The notes: generated by a model not told the origin, from the letters alone. Positions 42,951 to 50,551 are shown, counted from the first letter of the stretch. The stretch: 64,000 nt of DNA from Leisingera sp. SS27 (GCF_028368855.1 NZ_JAQNCY010000001.1:682001-746000), one strand, 5' to 3'. Made by a program: numbers and translations.

Positions 42951-43259
42951 ATGGCAATCATGACCGCCACCATTGCAGCCGGATCAGAGATCCTGACAGC
43001 CGACGTAATTTCTCACGAAGGCGGGCTTTGGCTTGTGCCGCACTGGTGGCAACACCCAACCGAAGGATGGATGCGGCCAGCCAGAATAATTCGGATGGAC
43101 ACGCTTCAGCATCAGCGCCTGTTTGGGGCTGAGACGGACTTTCTGGTAAAGACCCCACTACCCATAGGCGCCCTTGATGGCAGCCAAGCACCAGACGAAT
43201 GCTCGGGATTCGAGGTGATCGACAACCCGGACGTTCGGTTAGTAGTGGGTCAGGCTTAA
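42951..43259 (+). CDS. Hypothetical plus-strand phage protein
   Basis: 102 residues. Sequence such as GLWLVPHWWQHPTEGWMRPA suggests a small beta barrel. It lies on the plus strand within the leftward early region and has an AGGA site. Possibly expressed from its own promoter. Confidence 0.6.
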   Translation: MAIMTATIAAGSEILTADVISHEGGLWLVPHWWQHPTEGWMRPARIIRMDTLQHQRLFGAETDFLVKTPLPIGALDGSQAPDECSGFEVIDNPDVRLVVGQA

Positions 43260-43375
43260 TGTAGCTCATGCGCCCTCCCCCATCTTTCGGATGGCGGCCT
43301 CTGCGCTTGACTCGGACGCACGCAGCGATTGAAGCTGCAGCGGATGAAACGCGCGCATTTCAGGAGCCTGTCTTG

Positions 43376-43660
43376 ATGCTGAGAAAGATTGCCCTCGCCC
43401 TGCCCGTTCTGATGCTGGCCGGGTGTGAAGAACCAAAGCCAAGCCCAGGTGATGCTCGGCTGATCCAAGCTTGCGAAGCAGGGGACACGAACGCCTGTAT
43501 TGCTTATGAACAGATCCGGGCGCAGCGAATAGCGGCTGTGTCTGCATATCTTGGGGCGCGGCAACCCGTTCAGCTTCAGCACACGCCAATGCCTGTATCG
43601 ACACCGGTGCGGACGAACTGCACGACGACGCTCGGGCAAACGAATTGCACGACGTATTGA
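43376..43660 (+). CDS. Small lipoprotein
   Basis: 94 residues with a lipobox (LMLAGC, Cys near residue 17) and a mature chain ending in two TNCTT motifs (RTNCTTTLGQTNCTTY). The start at 43376 follows AGGAG by 9 bases. It could be a lysogen-expressed surface or exclusion lipoprotein. Confidence 0.65.
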   Translation: MLRKIALALPVLMLAGCEEPKPSPGDARLIQACEAGDTNACIAYEQIRAQRIAAVSAYLGARQPVQLQHTPMPVSTPVRTNCTTTLGQTNCTTY

Positions 43661-43969
43661 TCATGCCGCGCCCTTTTGCGTTTTTTTGACGCGGGGTTGA
43701 CCATCGCCCGCAGCGTGACCACATCGGTCATCATGAATAGAACGCGCCGCCATCAAATCGTGCCAGCTCAAAGGGATATTCCGTTTGCTGGCTCCTGCGA
43801 GGATGGCGAGGTCATACTTGCCGTCAATCGAACCGCGCTGATGCCAGCGGTGGATGGCGACAATTTCAATTTGATCGCTCGGGGACAGGCTCTCGTTGAC
43901 ATCGTCAAGGAGAGCCTTCCTGTTTGGCCATTTATCGATGATGGCTTGAGTGAGGTGCTTTTTGCTCAT
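43661..43969 (-). CDS. Cro-like HTH regulator
   Basis: 102 residues. The HTH region has IEIVAIHRWHQRGSIDGKYD and ILAGASKRNIPLSWHDLMAA, a Cro/CI-like pattern (a helix that includes the recognition motif H-RW-QRG). It is the first gene of the leftward transcript, and its start lies about 7 bases after the -10 box, so the mRNA is nearly leaderless. It probably competes with the short repressor for the same operators. Confidence 0.65.
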   Translation of the reverse strand: MSKKHLTQAIIDKWPNRKALLDDVNESLSPSDQIEIVAIHRWHQRGSIDGKYDLAILAGASKRNIPLSWHDLMAARSIHDDRCGHAAGDGQPRVKKTQKGAA

Positions 43970-43976
43970 GCCTCAC

Positions 43977-44006
43977 ACTATAATGACCATTTCGGTCATT
44001 CGTCAA
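43977..44006 (-). promoter_or_regulatory. Leftward early promoter
   Basis: -35 TTGACG (44006-44001) and -10 TATAGT (43982-43977), spacer 18. The spacer holds operator O1. Transcription would begin near 43970, at the Cro-like gene start. Confidence 0.75.
43983..43999. promoter_or_regulatory. Operator O1 (ATGACCATTTCGGTCAT)
   Basis: A 17-bp palindrome that lies in the spacer of the leftward promoter. It differs at one position from the consensus ATGACCATTTTGGTCAT. Confidence 0.75.
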
Positions 44007-44023
44007 CTCACCTGAATGGTTAT
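44007..44023. promoter_or_regulatory. Operator O2, weak
   Basis: CTCACCTGAATGGTTAT matches the consensus at 10 of 17 positions. Its phase (centre 24 bases from O1 and 22 from O3) supports a third, weaker site as in lambda. Confidence 0.4.
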
Positions 44024-44051
44024 TGAACATGAACACTTTGGTCATGATAGA
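44023..44051 (+). promoter_or_regulatory. Repressor promoter
   Basis: -35 TTGAAC (44023-44028), 17-bp spacer equal to operator O3, weak -10 GATAGA (44046-44051). The start point would fall near 44058, next to the repressor ATG 44059, making a leaderless mRNA. Confidence 0.55.
44029..44045. promoter_or_regulatory. Operator O3
   Basis: ATGAACACTTTGGTCAT matches the consensus at 15 of 17 positions and fills the spacer of the repressor promoter, so binding would repress that promoter. Confidence 0.65.
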
Positions 44052-44058
44052 TTGCGTC

Positions 44059-44373
44059 ATGAGCACGAGCACCGACGCACAACAGCAAAAATCCAAATTT
44101 GCACAGGAAATGCGCCCCGAAAGAATCGGGCAGCGCCTAAAGTGGCTCCGCCTTGCACTGGGGTTTCAGCCGGCAGAAATGGCTGACTTTCTCGGCATCG
44201 AACGCACCTACTGGTCGCGGATCGAGGGCGGCAAGCGAGCCACATCCAAAGAGCTTGCCGCCATCATTAAAGAGCGGTGTCATGTAACGATGGACTACAT
44301 CATCGTTGGTGAGCTGGGCGGCTTGCCTCTGGACTTAGCGAACAAGATCACAAAGATCGCCAACCAGGACTGA
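44059..44373 (+). CDS. Short XRE-family repressor (CI-like, no protease domain)
   Basis: 104 residues. One XRE HTH (IGQRLKWLRLALGFQPAEMA then DFLGIERTYWSRIEGG) and a short tail. There is no S24 autocleavage domain, so induction must use another route. Starts at 44023 (TTG) or 44044 are open, but ATG 44059 fits a leaderless transcript from the O3 promoter. Position next to the operators makes it the probable lysogeny repressor. Confidence 0.7.
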   Translation: MSTSTDAQQQKSKFAQEMRPERIGQRLKWLRLALGFQPAEMADFLGIERTYWSRIEGGKRATSKELAAIIKERCHVTMDYIIVGELGGLPLDLANKITKIANQD

Positions 44374-44540
44374 TGAAAATAGATATCATCAACAGATTGC
44401 CCTGACTTCAGCGCCGCCCGAGCAGCGAAAAAGAGCTTCAAGTTCCAGACCCAGTACAGCACTTATCTTCCCAATCGCAATCAACCTATGGACGACATGA
44501 GCGCACAGCCCACAGCACCTGTCAAAAGCACTTTTTGCCC

Positions 44541-44556
44541 GTCGTAAATTTTCGAC
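44541..44556. promoter_or_regulatory. Near-palindrome before the HTH-PAS gene
   Basis: GTCGTAAATTTTCGAC has arms matching at 7 of 8 positions and ends at the base before ATG 44557. It could be the operator of the HTH-PAS protein. It contains a -10-like TAAATT. Confidence 0.4.
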
Positions 44557-45243
44557 ATGAGCGGAAAGGGCGAGGCAACCAGACTAATACTGTGGCTAGA
44601 AGCGCAAGTCGAGAGCCGTCGCGCCGAGCTTGGCTTAAGTCTTGGAGAGGCATCAATTAAGGCTGGCAACAGTCGAGGCTACCTGTCCCGGCTCTTCAGG
44701 GACAAGAATGATATTGGCATTGCCCGCTTCCACAGGATCTGTGACGCACTCGGGATATCAACGTCTGAGCGGACGTCAGCTCTGGCACGGAACGATTTCC
44801 CCAGCCTGGATGAAATCACAGAACTTGTCGCACGCGGCGCAACCGAGGCCGAGATCCGCGCATTTGAGGATCATATCTTGGTTTATGCGGAGCCAGACGA
44901 TAGCGACAGCACCCTGCGGCTGGTTCACATGGGTAGCAGAAGCTTGGCCGCTCAAGTGATATCGACACGATCGCCATCGGTTCTTCAGAGGGCCGTGGAC
45001 GCCTTTCCAGATGCGTCACGCAAGAAACTGTTGGCCTCTTACCGAGTTGCGGCCAAGGGCGCGTGCATCATTACGATAGAACGCCTGTCAGCTCACCTGC
45101 ACGGGCAGCCTGGAGTAGATGAGTTGGTCTACAAACGGCTGCTGTTCCCCATCGCCTCTTTCGATGGCGCGCCAGGTGTCGGGATCTACGCTATCCCGGT
45201 GTCCAACTCAGCCAGGTTCATCACGTCATCCATCGAGGAATAG
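44557..45243 (+). CDS. HTH regulator with PAS-like sensor domain
   Basis: 228 residues. An N-terminal XRE-type HTH (LGLSLGEASIKAGNSRGYLS, RLFRDKNDIGIARFHRICDA). After a linker, residues about 120-225 look like a PAS-type alpha/beta domain, ending in strands such as GVGIYAIPVSNSARF. A ligand- or stress-sensing phage regulator is possible. It converges on the next gene and overlaps it by 58 bases. Confidence 0.6.
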   Translation: MSGKGEATRLILWLEAQVESRRAELGLSLGEASIKAGNSRGYLSRLFRDKNDIGIARFHRICDALGISTSERTSALARNDFPSLDEITELVARGATEAEIRAFEDHILVYAEPDDSDSTLRLVHMGSRSLAAQVISTRSPSVLQRAVDAFPDASRKKLLASYRVAAKGACIITIERLSAHLHGQPGVDELVYKRLLFPIASFDGAPGVGIYAIPVSNSARFITSSIEE

Positions 45244-45881
45244 CAGCACGCCTCATGATCCCCCCTTGTTTCAGGCGCAGGCGTTGACCACACTTGAGCG
45301 CGAGGGATGCAGGACATGAGCCCGAGTTGGAAACCGAACCCCCGGCGCAAATCCCGATCCTTGAGAAATGCGTAAAACTGGTTGGCGCGCCAAGTTATCG
45401 CCGCATGGTACAATGCCGCTCGGCCAAAATCCTCAACGGCTTTCAGCTTCCGCAATTCGGGGCTGAAGAAAAGATCGCCGAAATAGACCACATCACCAGA
45501 CAGCCGACCGTCAACCAGGCTGGATACTTCCTTGATGGTTGCAATGTCATTTGCGCCTGGATACTGCCGCTGGTGGATGCGCTTCCAGTAGTCGGAGACC
45601 CGCTCTCTGCCCAAGCGCTCCAGTTTGACGCCTGCCGCTCCAAGCATCTTACCTGAGCCGCTGATCGTCACCCAAAAACACCCATCGTATGTGAAGTCGT
45701 TTTTCTCTGGGGAAAGCGTAGGCGTCAGGTATGGCTTCCCAATCTCTAGCAGTTTCTCCGCCACAGATTGGTAATCGTGGGTCACACGGACAGTGCAGCC
45801 CTTTGCCTTCAGGCTGGACAGCCTGTGCGAGAGAGCGGCGGATAGAATGAATGCTTGCTCCGACATCAATACCTCGAACAA
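45186..45881 (-). CDS. Uncharacterised protein, possibly GNAT-like
   Basis: 231 residues. FWVTISGSGKMLGAAGVKLE and YFGDLFFSPELRKLKAVEDF with a following helix (GRAALYHAAITWRANQFYAF) recall acetyltransferase-like folds. No catalytic residue is certain. It is convergent with the HTH-PAS gene, so mutual antisense control is possible. The start is ATG 45881; ATG 45863 is also open. Confidence 0.5.
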   Translation of the reverse strand: MFEVLMSEQAFILSAALSHRLSSLKAKGCTVRVTHDYQSVAEKLLEIGKPYLTPTLSPEKNDFTYDGCFWVTISGSGKMLGAAGVKLERLGRERVSDYWKRIHQRQYPGANDIATIKEVSSLVDGRLSGDVVYFGDLFFSPELRKLKAVEDFGRAALYHAAITWRANQFYAFLKDRDLRRGFGFQLGLMSCIPRAQVWSTPAPETRGDHEACCYSSMDDVMNLAELDTGIA

Positions 45882-45960
45882 TTCATGACAAATGCCGCCT
45901 CGCCTTATAGCTGATTAACGACATTCTGCGAGCACCTTGAATCCGCTGCGGCATGTGTGA

Positions 45961-45977
45961 ATGTCCATTATGGTCAT
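45961..45977. promoter_or_regulatory. Operator O4
   Basis: ATGTCCATTATGGTCAT matches the consensus at 15 of 17 positions. Its centre is 31 bp from that of O5, about three helical turns, so both are on one DNA face. Confidence 0.65.
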
Positions 45978-45985
45978 TTTTCTTG

Positions 45986-46014
45986 TTGACTGTGACCATT
46001 TTGGTCACTACATT
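45986..46014 (+). promoter_or_regulatory. Rightward early promoter
   Basis: -35 TTGACT (45986-45991), 17-bp spacer that equals operator O5, -10 TACATT (46009-46014). It would start at about 46021, giving a 20-base leader before ATG 46041. This drives the operon that runs to the integrase. Confidence 0.8.
45992..46008. promoter_or_regulatory. Operator O5 (GTGACCATTTTGGTCAC)
   Basis: A 17-bp palindrome with perfect arms, exactly filling the rightward promoter spacer. Confidence 0.75.
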
Positions 46015-46040
46015 GGTTCTCAAGCAAAGGGAGAACCGAG

Positions 46041-46373
46041 ATGACCGAAGAAGAACTTTCCAAATTCCTCACCGACAATTCTGCTCGCATCAAAGAGGCC
46101 GCCGTCGAGGCTTGCATCGAGAAGGTGCGCGACAATATCCGCTTTGGCCTTCCATCGTCCGTTCAGGACGTCGTTTCTGCATTCATGAAGGATGAAGTCG
46201 CTCCGGCGGTCGCAAAGGCCCTCGCCGGCGAGAAGGGTGCAATCATTGCTGCTGCTGTCTCCGGCGCGGCGAAGATCGGAGACGAGCTTTCGAAAACCAT
46301 GGTCGAGAACGCGGTGAAGAACATGACCGGGTACCGCGGCTCCGAAATCATCAAGGACCTGATGAAAAGCTAA
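46041..46373 (+). CDS. First gene of rightward operon, unknown
   Basis: 110 residues. Helical (ELSKFLTDNSARIKEAAVEA) with an Ala/Gly stretch (AIIAAAVSGAAKIGDELSK) that may be amphipathic. The ribosome site GGGAGAACCGAG is repeated before the next gene. Confidence 0.65.
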   Translation: MTEEELSKFLTDNSARIKEAAVEACIEKVRDNIRFGLPSSVQDVVSAFMKDEVAPAVAKALAGEKGAIIAAAVSGAAKIGDELSKTMVENAVKNMTGYRGSEIIKDLMKS

Positions 46374-46393
46374 CTCCATTCGGGAGAACCGAG

Positions 46394-46828
46394 ATGCACA
46401 GCGCCTTCGAGAATATCCAGACCAAATACGCCACCACACGGGCAAACCTGAGCCTGGGCAGCAAGCCGCGCCGCCGCCGTTACACCGAGGTGATCCACAT
46501 TGAGGACTTCGACATTGACTGCGGCTCGTTGGCTGTGGACGTGGAGTTTTCCTACGACGTTGAGCGCGAGGCAGCAGACCCGTCCACCGGCTACGATCAG
46601 GAGACGTTTACCGTGACCGGCGACATTCTGGCCGTCACCGTTTCCGCCCATAACATCCGCCGCAACATGGCCGATCCGTTTGCCTGCGACCTCCTGAACT
46701 TCATCAGCGAGGACACTCTGGCCGCCAAGGCAGACCTTGGCTGTTACGAGCAGTTTCTCTGCGACCAGATCCAAACCGAATACGAAAGCGGCGACCGCAC
46801 TCCGGGCGGATCGCTGGCAGCGGAGTGA
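46394..46828 (+). CDS. Hypothetical phage protein
   Basis: 144 residues, with basic SLGSKPRRRRYTEVIHIEDF and an acidic remainder. Compact alpha/beta character, no family recognised. Its 3' end overlaps the next gene by 4 bases (GTGA). Confidence 0.65.
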   Translation: MHSAFENIQTKYATTRANLSLGSKPRRRRYTEVIHIEDFDIDCGSLAVDVEFSYDVEREAADPSTGYDQETFTVTGDILAVTVSAHNIRRNMADPFACDLLNFISEDTLAAKADLGCYEQFLCDQIQTEYESGDRTPGGSLAAE

Positions 46829-47256
46829 GCGATATGAGCATCTTCGACCAGATCAAAGCAGACCGTGAGGCGGGGACGCCGGGGCTGTGGGTTAATGAGG
46901 TTATCTACGGATGGGGGGATACCCCGTGCATCCGGGTTGATGGCATGGAAGAGCCTTTCATCAATTTCATCCGGCCCAAGAGCTACCACCCAGAATATGT
47001 GACGACAGCAGACGGGTCTTGGGTTCTGAGCGAAAGCCGCGCCAGGGAGGCTGGGAATTACGTCCCGACGAAAGAGCACCGGGAGCAGGTAGCCGCCGCA
47101 CAGGACGCAGACGCCCGCCGCATCGCCCGCGTGCCTCAGTTGGAGCGCATCGCTCTGGCGGCGGAGGAGCTGGCGAAGGCTTGCGAAGATCGAGGCGGCC
47201 TGTCTGCTGAGCGCCAAGGTGAAGCCTTGGCGGCATTCCGGGAGGCCTGCAAATGA
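46825..47256 (+). CDS. Hypothetical phage protein (GTG start)
   Basis: 143 residues. Residues 10-70 (PGLWVNEVIYGWGDTPCIRV) resemble small beta domains found in phage early regions; the rest is helical. GTG 46825 overlaps the previous stop; ATG 46834 is an alternative. Confidence 0.6.
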   Translation: MSDMSIFDQIKADREAGTPGLWVNEVIYGWGDTPCIRVDGMEEPFINFIRPKSYHPEYVTTADGSWVLSESRAREAGNYVPTKEHREQVAAAQDADARRIARVPQLERIALAAEELAKACEDRGGLSAERQGEALAAFREACK

Positions 47257-47453
47257 TCGACTGGACCGCCTTCATCTACGCTGTTGGTGCCGTGATCGGA
47301 ATGTTTGCCGCCGCTGGCCTGCTGCTCGTGTGGACTCTGGCAAGCGCGCGGGTTTTCAAGACAACCGCCGCCGCAACGGCATCAGCCCTACTGCCTCCCG
47401 TGATGATCATGTTCGCAATCTTCTACCTCAGTTTTTCGGGAGTGATCCAATGA
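47253..47453 (+). CDS. Small membrane protein
   Basis: 66 residues with two membrane helices (FIYAVGAVIGMFAAAGLLLVW and LLPPVMIMFAIFYLSFSGVI). Overlaps neighbours by 4 bases on each side. May be a superinfection-exclusion or other envelope protein. Confidence 0.65.
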   Translation: MIDWTAFIYAVGAVIGMFAAAGLLLVWTLASARVFKTTAAATASALLPPVMIMFAIFYLSFSGVIQ

Positions 47454-47749
47454 CCAACATAACCATTCTCCCGGCAGCGACCTCCCGCGCTGCCACCACC
47501 CCGGCGGCAAACACCACTCACGGTTTCGAGCAGTGCCGCCGGGGGCAGGATGATCCCGAGAACCGGGGCCCCAGCGCCCAAGTGTTCGAGGACTTCAACG
47601 GCCAGCACTTCCACGACGAATGGACGCAAGCGCTTGTGCTTGGCGTCTGGGCGTTGGCCTTCCTCGTTGCTGCCGGAACCGCCATCGCCGCGCCCTATGT
47701 GCTGCGCCTCCTGTTCGCCCTGTTCGACTTGATGGGCCTCGCACTGTGA
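47450..47749 (+). CDS. Membrane-anchored phage protein
   Basis: 99 residues from ATG 47450. A soluble Thr/Ala-rich N-terminal half and one or two C-terminal membrane helices (LVLGVWALAFLVAAGTAIAA, PYVLRLLFALFDLMGL). Confidence 0.6.
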   Translation: MTNITILPAATSRAATTPAANTTHGFEQCRRGQDDPENRGPSAQVFEDFNGQHFHDEWTQALVLGVWALAFLVAAGTAIAAPYVLRLLFALFDLMGLAL

Positions 47750-47760
47750 AAGGACACGAC

Positions 47761-47997
47761 ATGAAACTGACAGCCCTTGCCCTTCTGATCACCGTGGCCG
47801 CCTGCGCAACGCCGGAGCAGTCCAAGGAGTTCGCACAGAGCCGCTGCGCCTTCATTGGCTATGAAATGGAGCGAGAGCGCGTGCCGACCCTGCAGTGCGT
47901 TGAGCGCAAGTTCGACCAGCACCAGGCCCGCGGGCGCGCTGTCGCAACCGGCCTCACCGTTGGACTGACCACCGCCGCCGCTGCTGGCGCTTTCTGA
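47761..47997 (+). CDS. Small lipoprotein
   Basis: 78 residues with a lipobox ending in VAAC (Cys15) and an AAAGGA site. The mature chain has two more Cys and a hydrophobic C-terminus (ATGLTVGLTTAAAAGAF). Second lipoprotein in the lysogeny/early zone. Confidence 0.65.
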   Translation: MKLTALALLITVAACATPEQSKEFAQSRCAFIGYEMERERVPTLQCVERKFDQHQARGRAVATGLTVGLTTAAAAGAF

Positions 47998-48095
47998 AAT
48001 CTCCCCGGGCGCTTGGAAACCCTGGCGCCTGCACCTCACCCCGGCGGCTACCTTGCCGTTCCCTGTCGCCGGGGTGCTTTTGAAAGGAGCGAGAC

Positions 48096-48806
48096 ATGAC
48101 CAAGCATGAAGCGATCACAGCCCCGGATAACGACGGTAAGCCTGCCGCGCACCAGAGCGTTTTCGCAGCTATTGCCGCTGCAGTCGCAGAGGTGAAGGTT
48201 CTGGGCAAGAGTGATCGGAACAAGTTTGACGGGTACGACTTTGTGTCTATCGACAAGTTCCTAGCTCTTGTGAACCCGATCTGCGCGCGTCACGGGCTGT
48301 TCCCAATCGTCGCTCTTCGAGAGCTTGAGCAATACGAGAACGTCAACAGCAAGGGCGGCAAGTCCGTTTGGGGCCGGTTCTTCTACGATATCACTTTATT
48401 CCACGCCAGCGGCGACAAGCTGGGGCCGGTAAATATCATGGTGTCGGTCCCGTTAAATGGTGCGCAGGCCAGCGGCTCGGCCCAGTCATACGCTCTAAAG
48501 CAGTTCTTCCGCGCAACCTTAATGATTGCCACGGGCGACAAAGACGACGCTGACCTTATCCCGACTGAGCAGCACCACGCTCCGCAGGTGCAACCAGTTT
48601 CCGCCGGACAGTTCACCAAGTTGCGAGACCTGGCGAGGGCCGCGGGCGTCACCGAACAGGAGATATGCGCCAAGGTCGGTGCTTCCAGCCTGGAACAGTT
48701 CCCTGCCAACAGGTTCGACGCCGTGGCTAAGGGCCTGCAAAGCAAGATTGACGCAGCAAAGCCCAGCCCATCCGAGCAAGTCACGGACGACGAAATCCCT
48801 TACTAA
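48096..48806 (+). CDS. ERF-family single-strand annealing protein
   Basis: 236 residues. The ERF domain (about 25-165) is visible in FDGYDFVSIDKFLALVNPIC and LNGAQASGSAQSYALKQFFR, with the ATGDKDDAD end. ERF proteins anneal single-strand DNA for recombination and circularisation. It is followed by an exonuclease gene, making a recombination pair. AAGGAG site present. Confidence 0.9.
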   Translation: MTKHEAITAPDNDGKPAAHQSVFAAIAAAVAEVKVLGKSDRNKFDGYDFVSIDKFLALVNPICARHGLFPIVALRELEQYENVNSKGGKSVWGRFFYDITLFHASGDKLGPVNIMVSVPLNGAQASGSAQSYALKQFFRATLMIATGDKDDADLIPTEQHHAPQVQPVSAGQFTKLRDLARAAGVTEQEICAKVGASSLEQFPANRFDAVAKGLQSKIDAAKPSPSEQVTDDEIPY

Positions 48807-48817
48807 GGAGAACGACA

Positions 48818-49522
48818 ATGCCGCTTGATATGTCCATCATTCAAGAAGCCTACGCCGCGCAGCGGTTCGTTTACTTCGACATTGAAACCATCCCCTGCCA
48901 AGACAAAACCTATCTGGCAGAGCTGGAGCGCAAGGTGCAGGCCCCGGGGAATCTCAAGAAGCCTGAAAGCATCGAGAAGTGGCTGGCCGATAACCGCAAG
49001 AGCGCGGCGGTCGATGCGCTGTCAAAAACCAGCTTCGACGGCGGGCGTGGACATGTGTGTACTATCGCATGGGCGAAGAATGACAGCCCGATCACCGTGC
49101 GGCACGCCAAGACCACCGCGGATGAGCGCAATATTCTGGCCGATTTCTTTGATGATCTGGACCCGTACCACAGTGAAACGCTAGTGGGCCACAACATCGC
49201 AGGCTTCGATATCGGCTTTCTCCGCAAGCGCGCCATTTACCTTGGCGTGAAGATGCCGACGCCTAACAGCTTCCCGCGTGACCCTAAGCCGTGGGACCGG
49301 TCTATTGTGGACACCATGTCGGCATGGGCCGGCGGCACCAACCGTATCAGCATGGATGAGCTGTGCCAGATCCTCGGCATTCAGGGCAAGGACGGTTTCG
49401 ACGGCTCTCAGGTGGCTGCAGCATGGGCTGCTGGTGAGCATGACAAGATTGCGGAATACTGCCGCGATGACGTCTATCGCACCCGCGAAATTCACAAGCG
49501 TTTTCTGCAGGCGGGCTTCTGA
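48818..49522 (+). CDS. DEDD-type 3'-5' exonuclease
   Basis: 234 residues. Exo motifs: FVYFDIETIP (Asp and Glu), GHNIAGFDIGFLRKRA (Asp), and EYCRDDVYRTREI (Asp). This is the DnaQ/PolB-exo fold, predicted to degrade or trim DNA ends for the ERF annealer. Starts with AAGGAG 8 bases before ATG 48818. Confidence 0.88.
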   Translation: MPLDMSIIQEAYAAQRFVYFDIETIPCQDKTYLAELERKVQAPGNLKKPESIEKWLADNRKSAAVDALSKTSFDGGRGHVCTIAWAKNDSPITVRHAKTTADERNILADFFDDLDPYHSETLVGHNIAGFDIGFLRKRAIYLGVKMPTPNSFPRDPKPWDRSIVDTMSAWAGGTNRISMDELCQILGIQGKDGFDGSQVAAAWAAGEHDKIAEYCRDDVYRTREIHKRFLQAGF

Positions 49523-49704
49523 TGCCCTGCGCCAAGCTCGACGCCGCTGTGCAGGACTATTTCGCCCGCGAGGCAGCCGCCAGCCAGACACCGCAAGGCC
49601 AAGACTGCAACGCCCTGTGGGAAGCGGTATCCCGTGAACACGAGGTGGAGTTCGATGTTCTGCAAGAGGCGGTTATCGCCGCCGGTATGCCGAGGGTTGG
49701 GTGA
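49522..49704 (+). CDS. Small acidic phage protein
   Basis: 60 residues, helical, with AREAAASQTPQGQDCNALWE. Both ends overlap neighbouring genes by a base or more (TGATG). Unknown function. Confidence 0.6.
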   Translation: MPCAKLDAAVQDYFAREAAASQTPQGQDCNALWEAVSREHEVEFDVLQEAVIAAGMPRVG

Positions 49705-50162
49705 TGGCTACCAAGGTGCTGCGCTCTGCTGACGATATCGACGCCCTGGCGCGGATGATTGGCGCTCGGACGACGTACCCCATGACCGTGACCATCACGC
49801 AGGGAGACCCGCGGCGCAGCAAGCAGAACCGCTTGGCGCAACGCTGGTTCACCGACGTTTCCCGCCAAAAGGAGGACGAAACCCACGAGGAAATTCGCGC
49901 CTTCTGCAAGCTGCACTTCGGGGTGCCGATCCTCAGGGCAGAGAACGAGGCGTTCCGGCAGAGCTATGACCGCACCATGCGGCCACTCGACTACGAAACC
50001 AAGCTGGAAGCGATGAAGGCCTTGGACGTGCCTGTAACCCGCCTGATGACCGCAAAGCAGATGCGGGCCTTCATGGATGAAATGCAGCGCTACTGGGGTG
50101 GAAGGGGCTTCCGGCTGACCGATCCCGAGGCCCTTAAGTATGAGGAGGAGTTCGCCCAATGA
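49704..50162 (+). CDS. Phage DNA-metabolism region protein
   Basis: 152 residues from ATG 49704. The pattern TVTITQGDPRRSKQNRLAQR and DETHEEIRAFCKLHFGV recalls NinB-type or other recombination-adjacent proteins, but the match is weak. It sits between the exonuclease and zinc-finger genes. Confidence 0.6.
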   Translation: MATKVLRSADDIDALARMIGARTTYPMTVTITQGDPRRSKQNRLAQRWFTDVSRQKEDETHEEIRAFCKLHFGVPILRAENEAFRQSYDRTMRPLDYETKLEAMKALDVPVTRLMTAKQMRAFMDEMQRYWGGRGFRLTDPEALKYEEEFAQ

Positions 50163-50551
50163 CCCGCGAAATCTACTGCTGCGGCTGTTCTGACAAAGTG
50201 CCGGCGCGCCTGACCGATGGGGCGGAAATCTACCCGCATCGCCGCGACCTGTCCGCGCTGCCTTTCTGGAAGTGCGACACCTGCGGCAACCATGTCGGCT
50301 GCCACCACAAGACCAGCCACCCGACAACCCCTCTGGGCTGCATCCCAACACCGGAAATCAAGAGCGCCCGTCAGCACATTCACCGCATTCTGGACCCGAT
50401 CTGGAAGAAAGGACGCATGACGCGCAGGGCTGTTTACGCCGAGGTGGCGGAGCGCTTGGGTCGCAAGGACTACCACACCGCCAACATTCGCAGCGTCGAT
50501 GAGGCGCGGCAGGTCTACCGCATCGTCAAAGAGATTGGAGCGCAGGTATGA
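50159..50551 (+). CDS. Zinc-finger-containing phage protein (DUF3268-like)
   Basis: 130 residues. CCGCSDKVPARLTDGAEIYP and WKCDTCGNHVGCHHKTSHPT are characteristic of the zinc-finger domain of the DUF3268 family. The C-terminal helices (GRMTRRAVYAEVAERLGRKD) may bind nucleic acid. Overlaps neighbours by 4 bases. Confidence 0.75.
   Translation: MTREIYCCGCSDKVPARLTDGAEIYPHRRDLSALPFWKCDTCGNHVGCHHKTSHPTTPLGCIPTPEIKSARQHIHRILDPIWKKGRMTRRAVYAEVAERLGRKDYHTANIRSVDEARQVYRIVKEIGAQV

Noticed and set aside
49557-50351. Minus-strand open frame of 264 codons
   Set aside because: Antisense to the tightly coupled rightward genes that have ribosome sites and start-stop overlaps.
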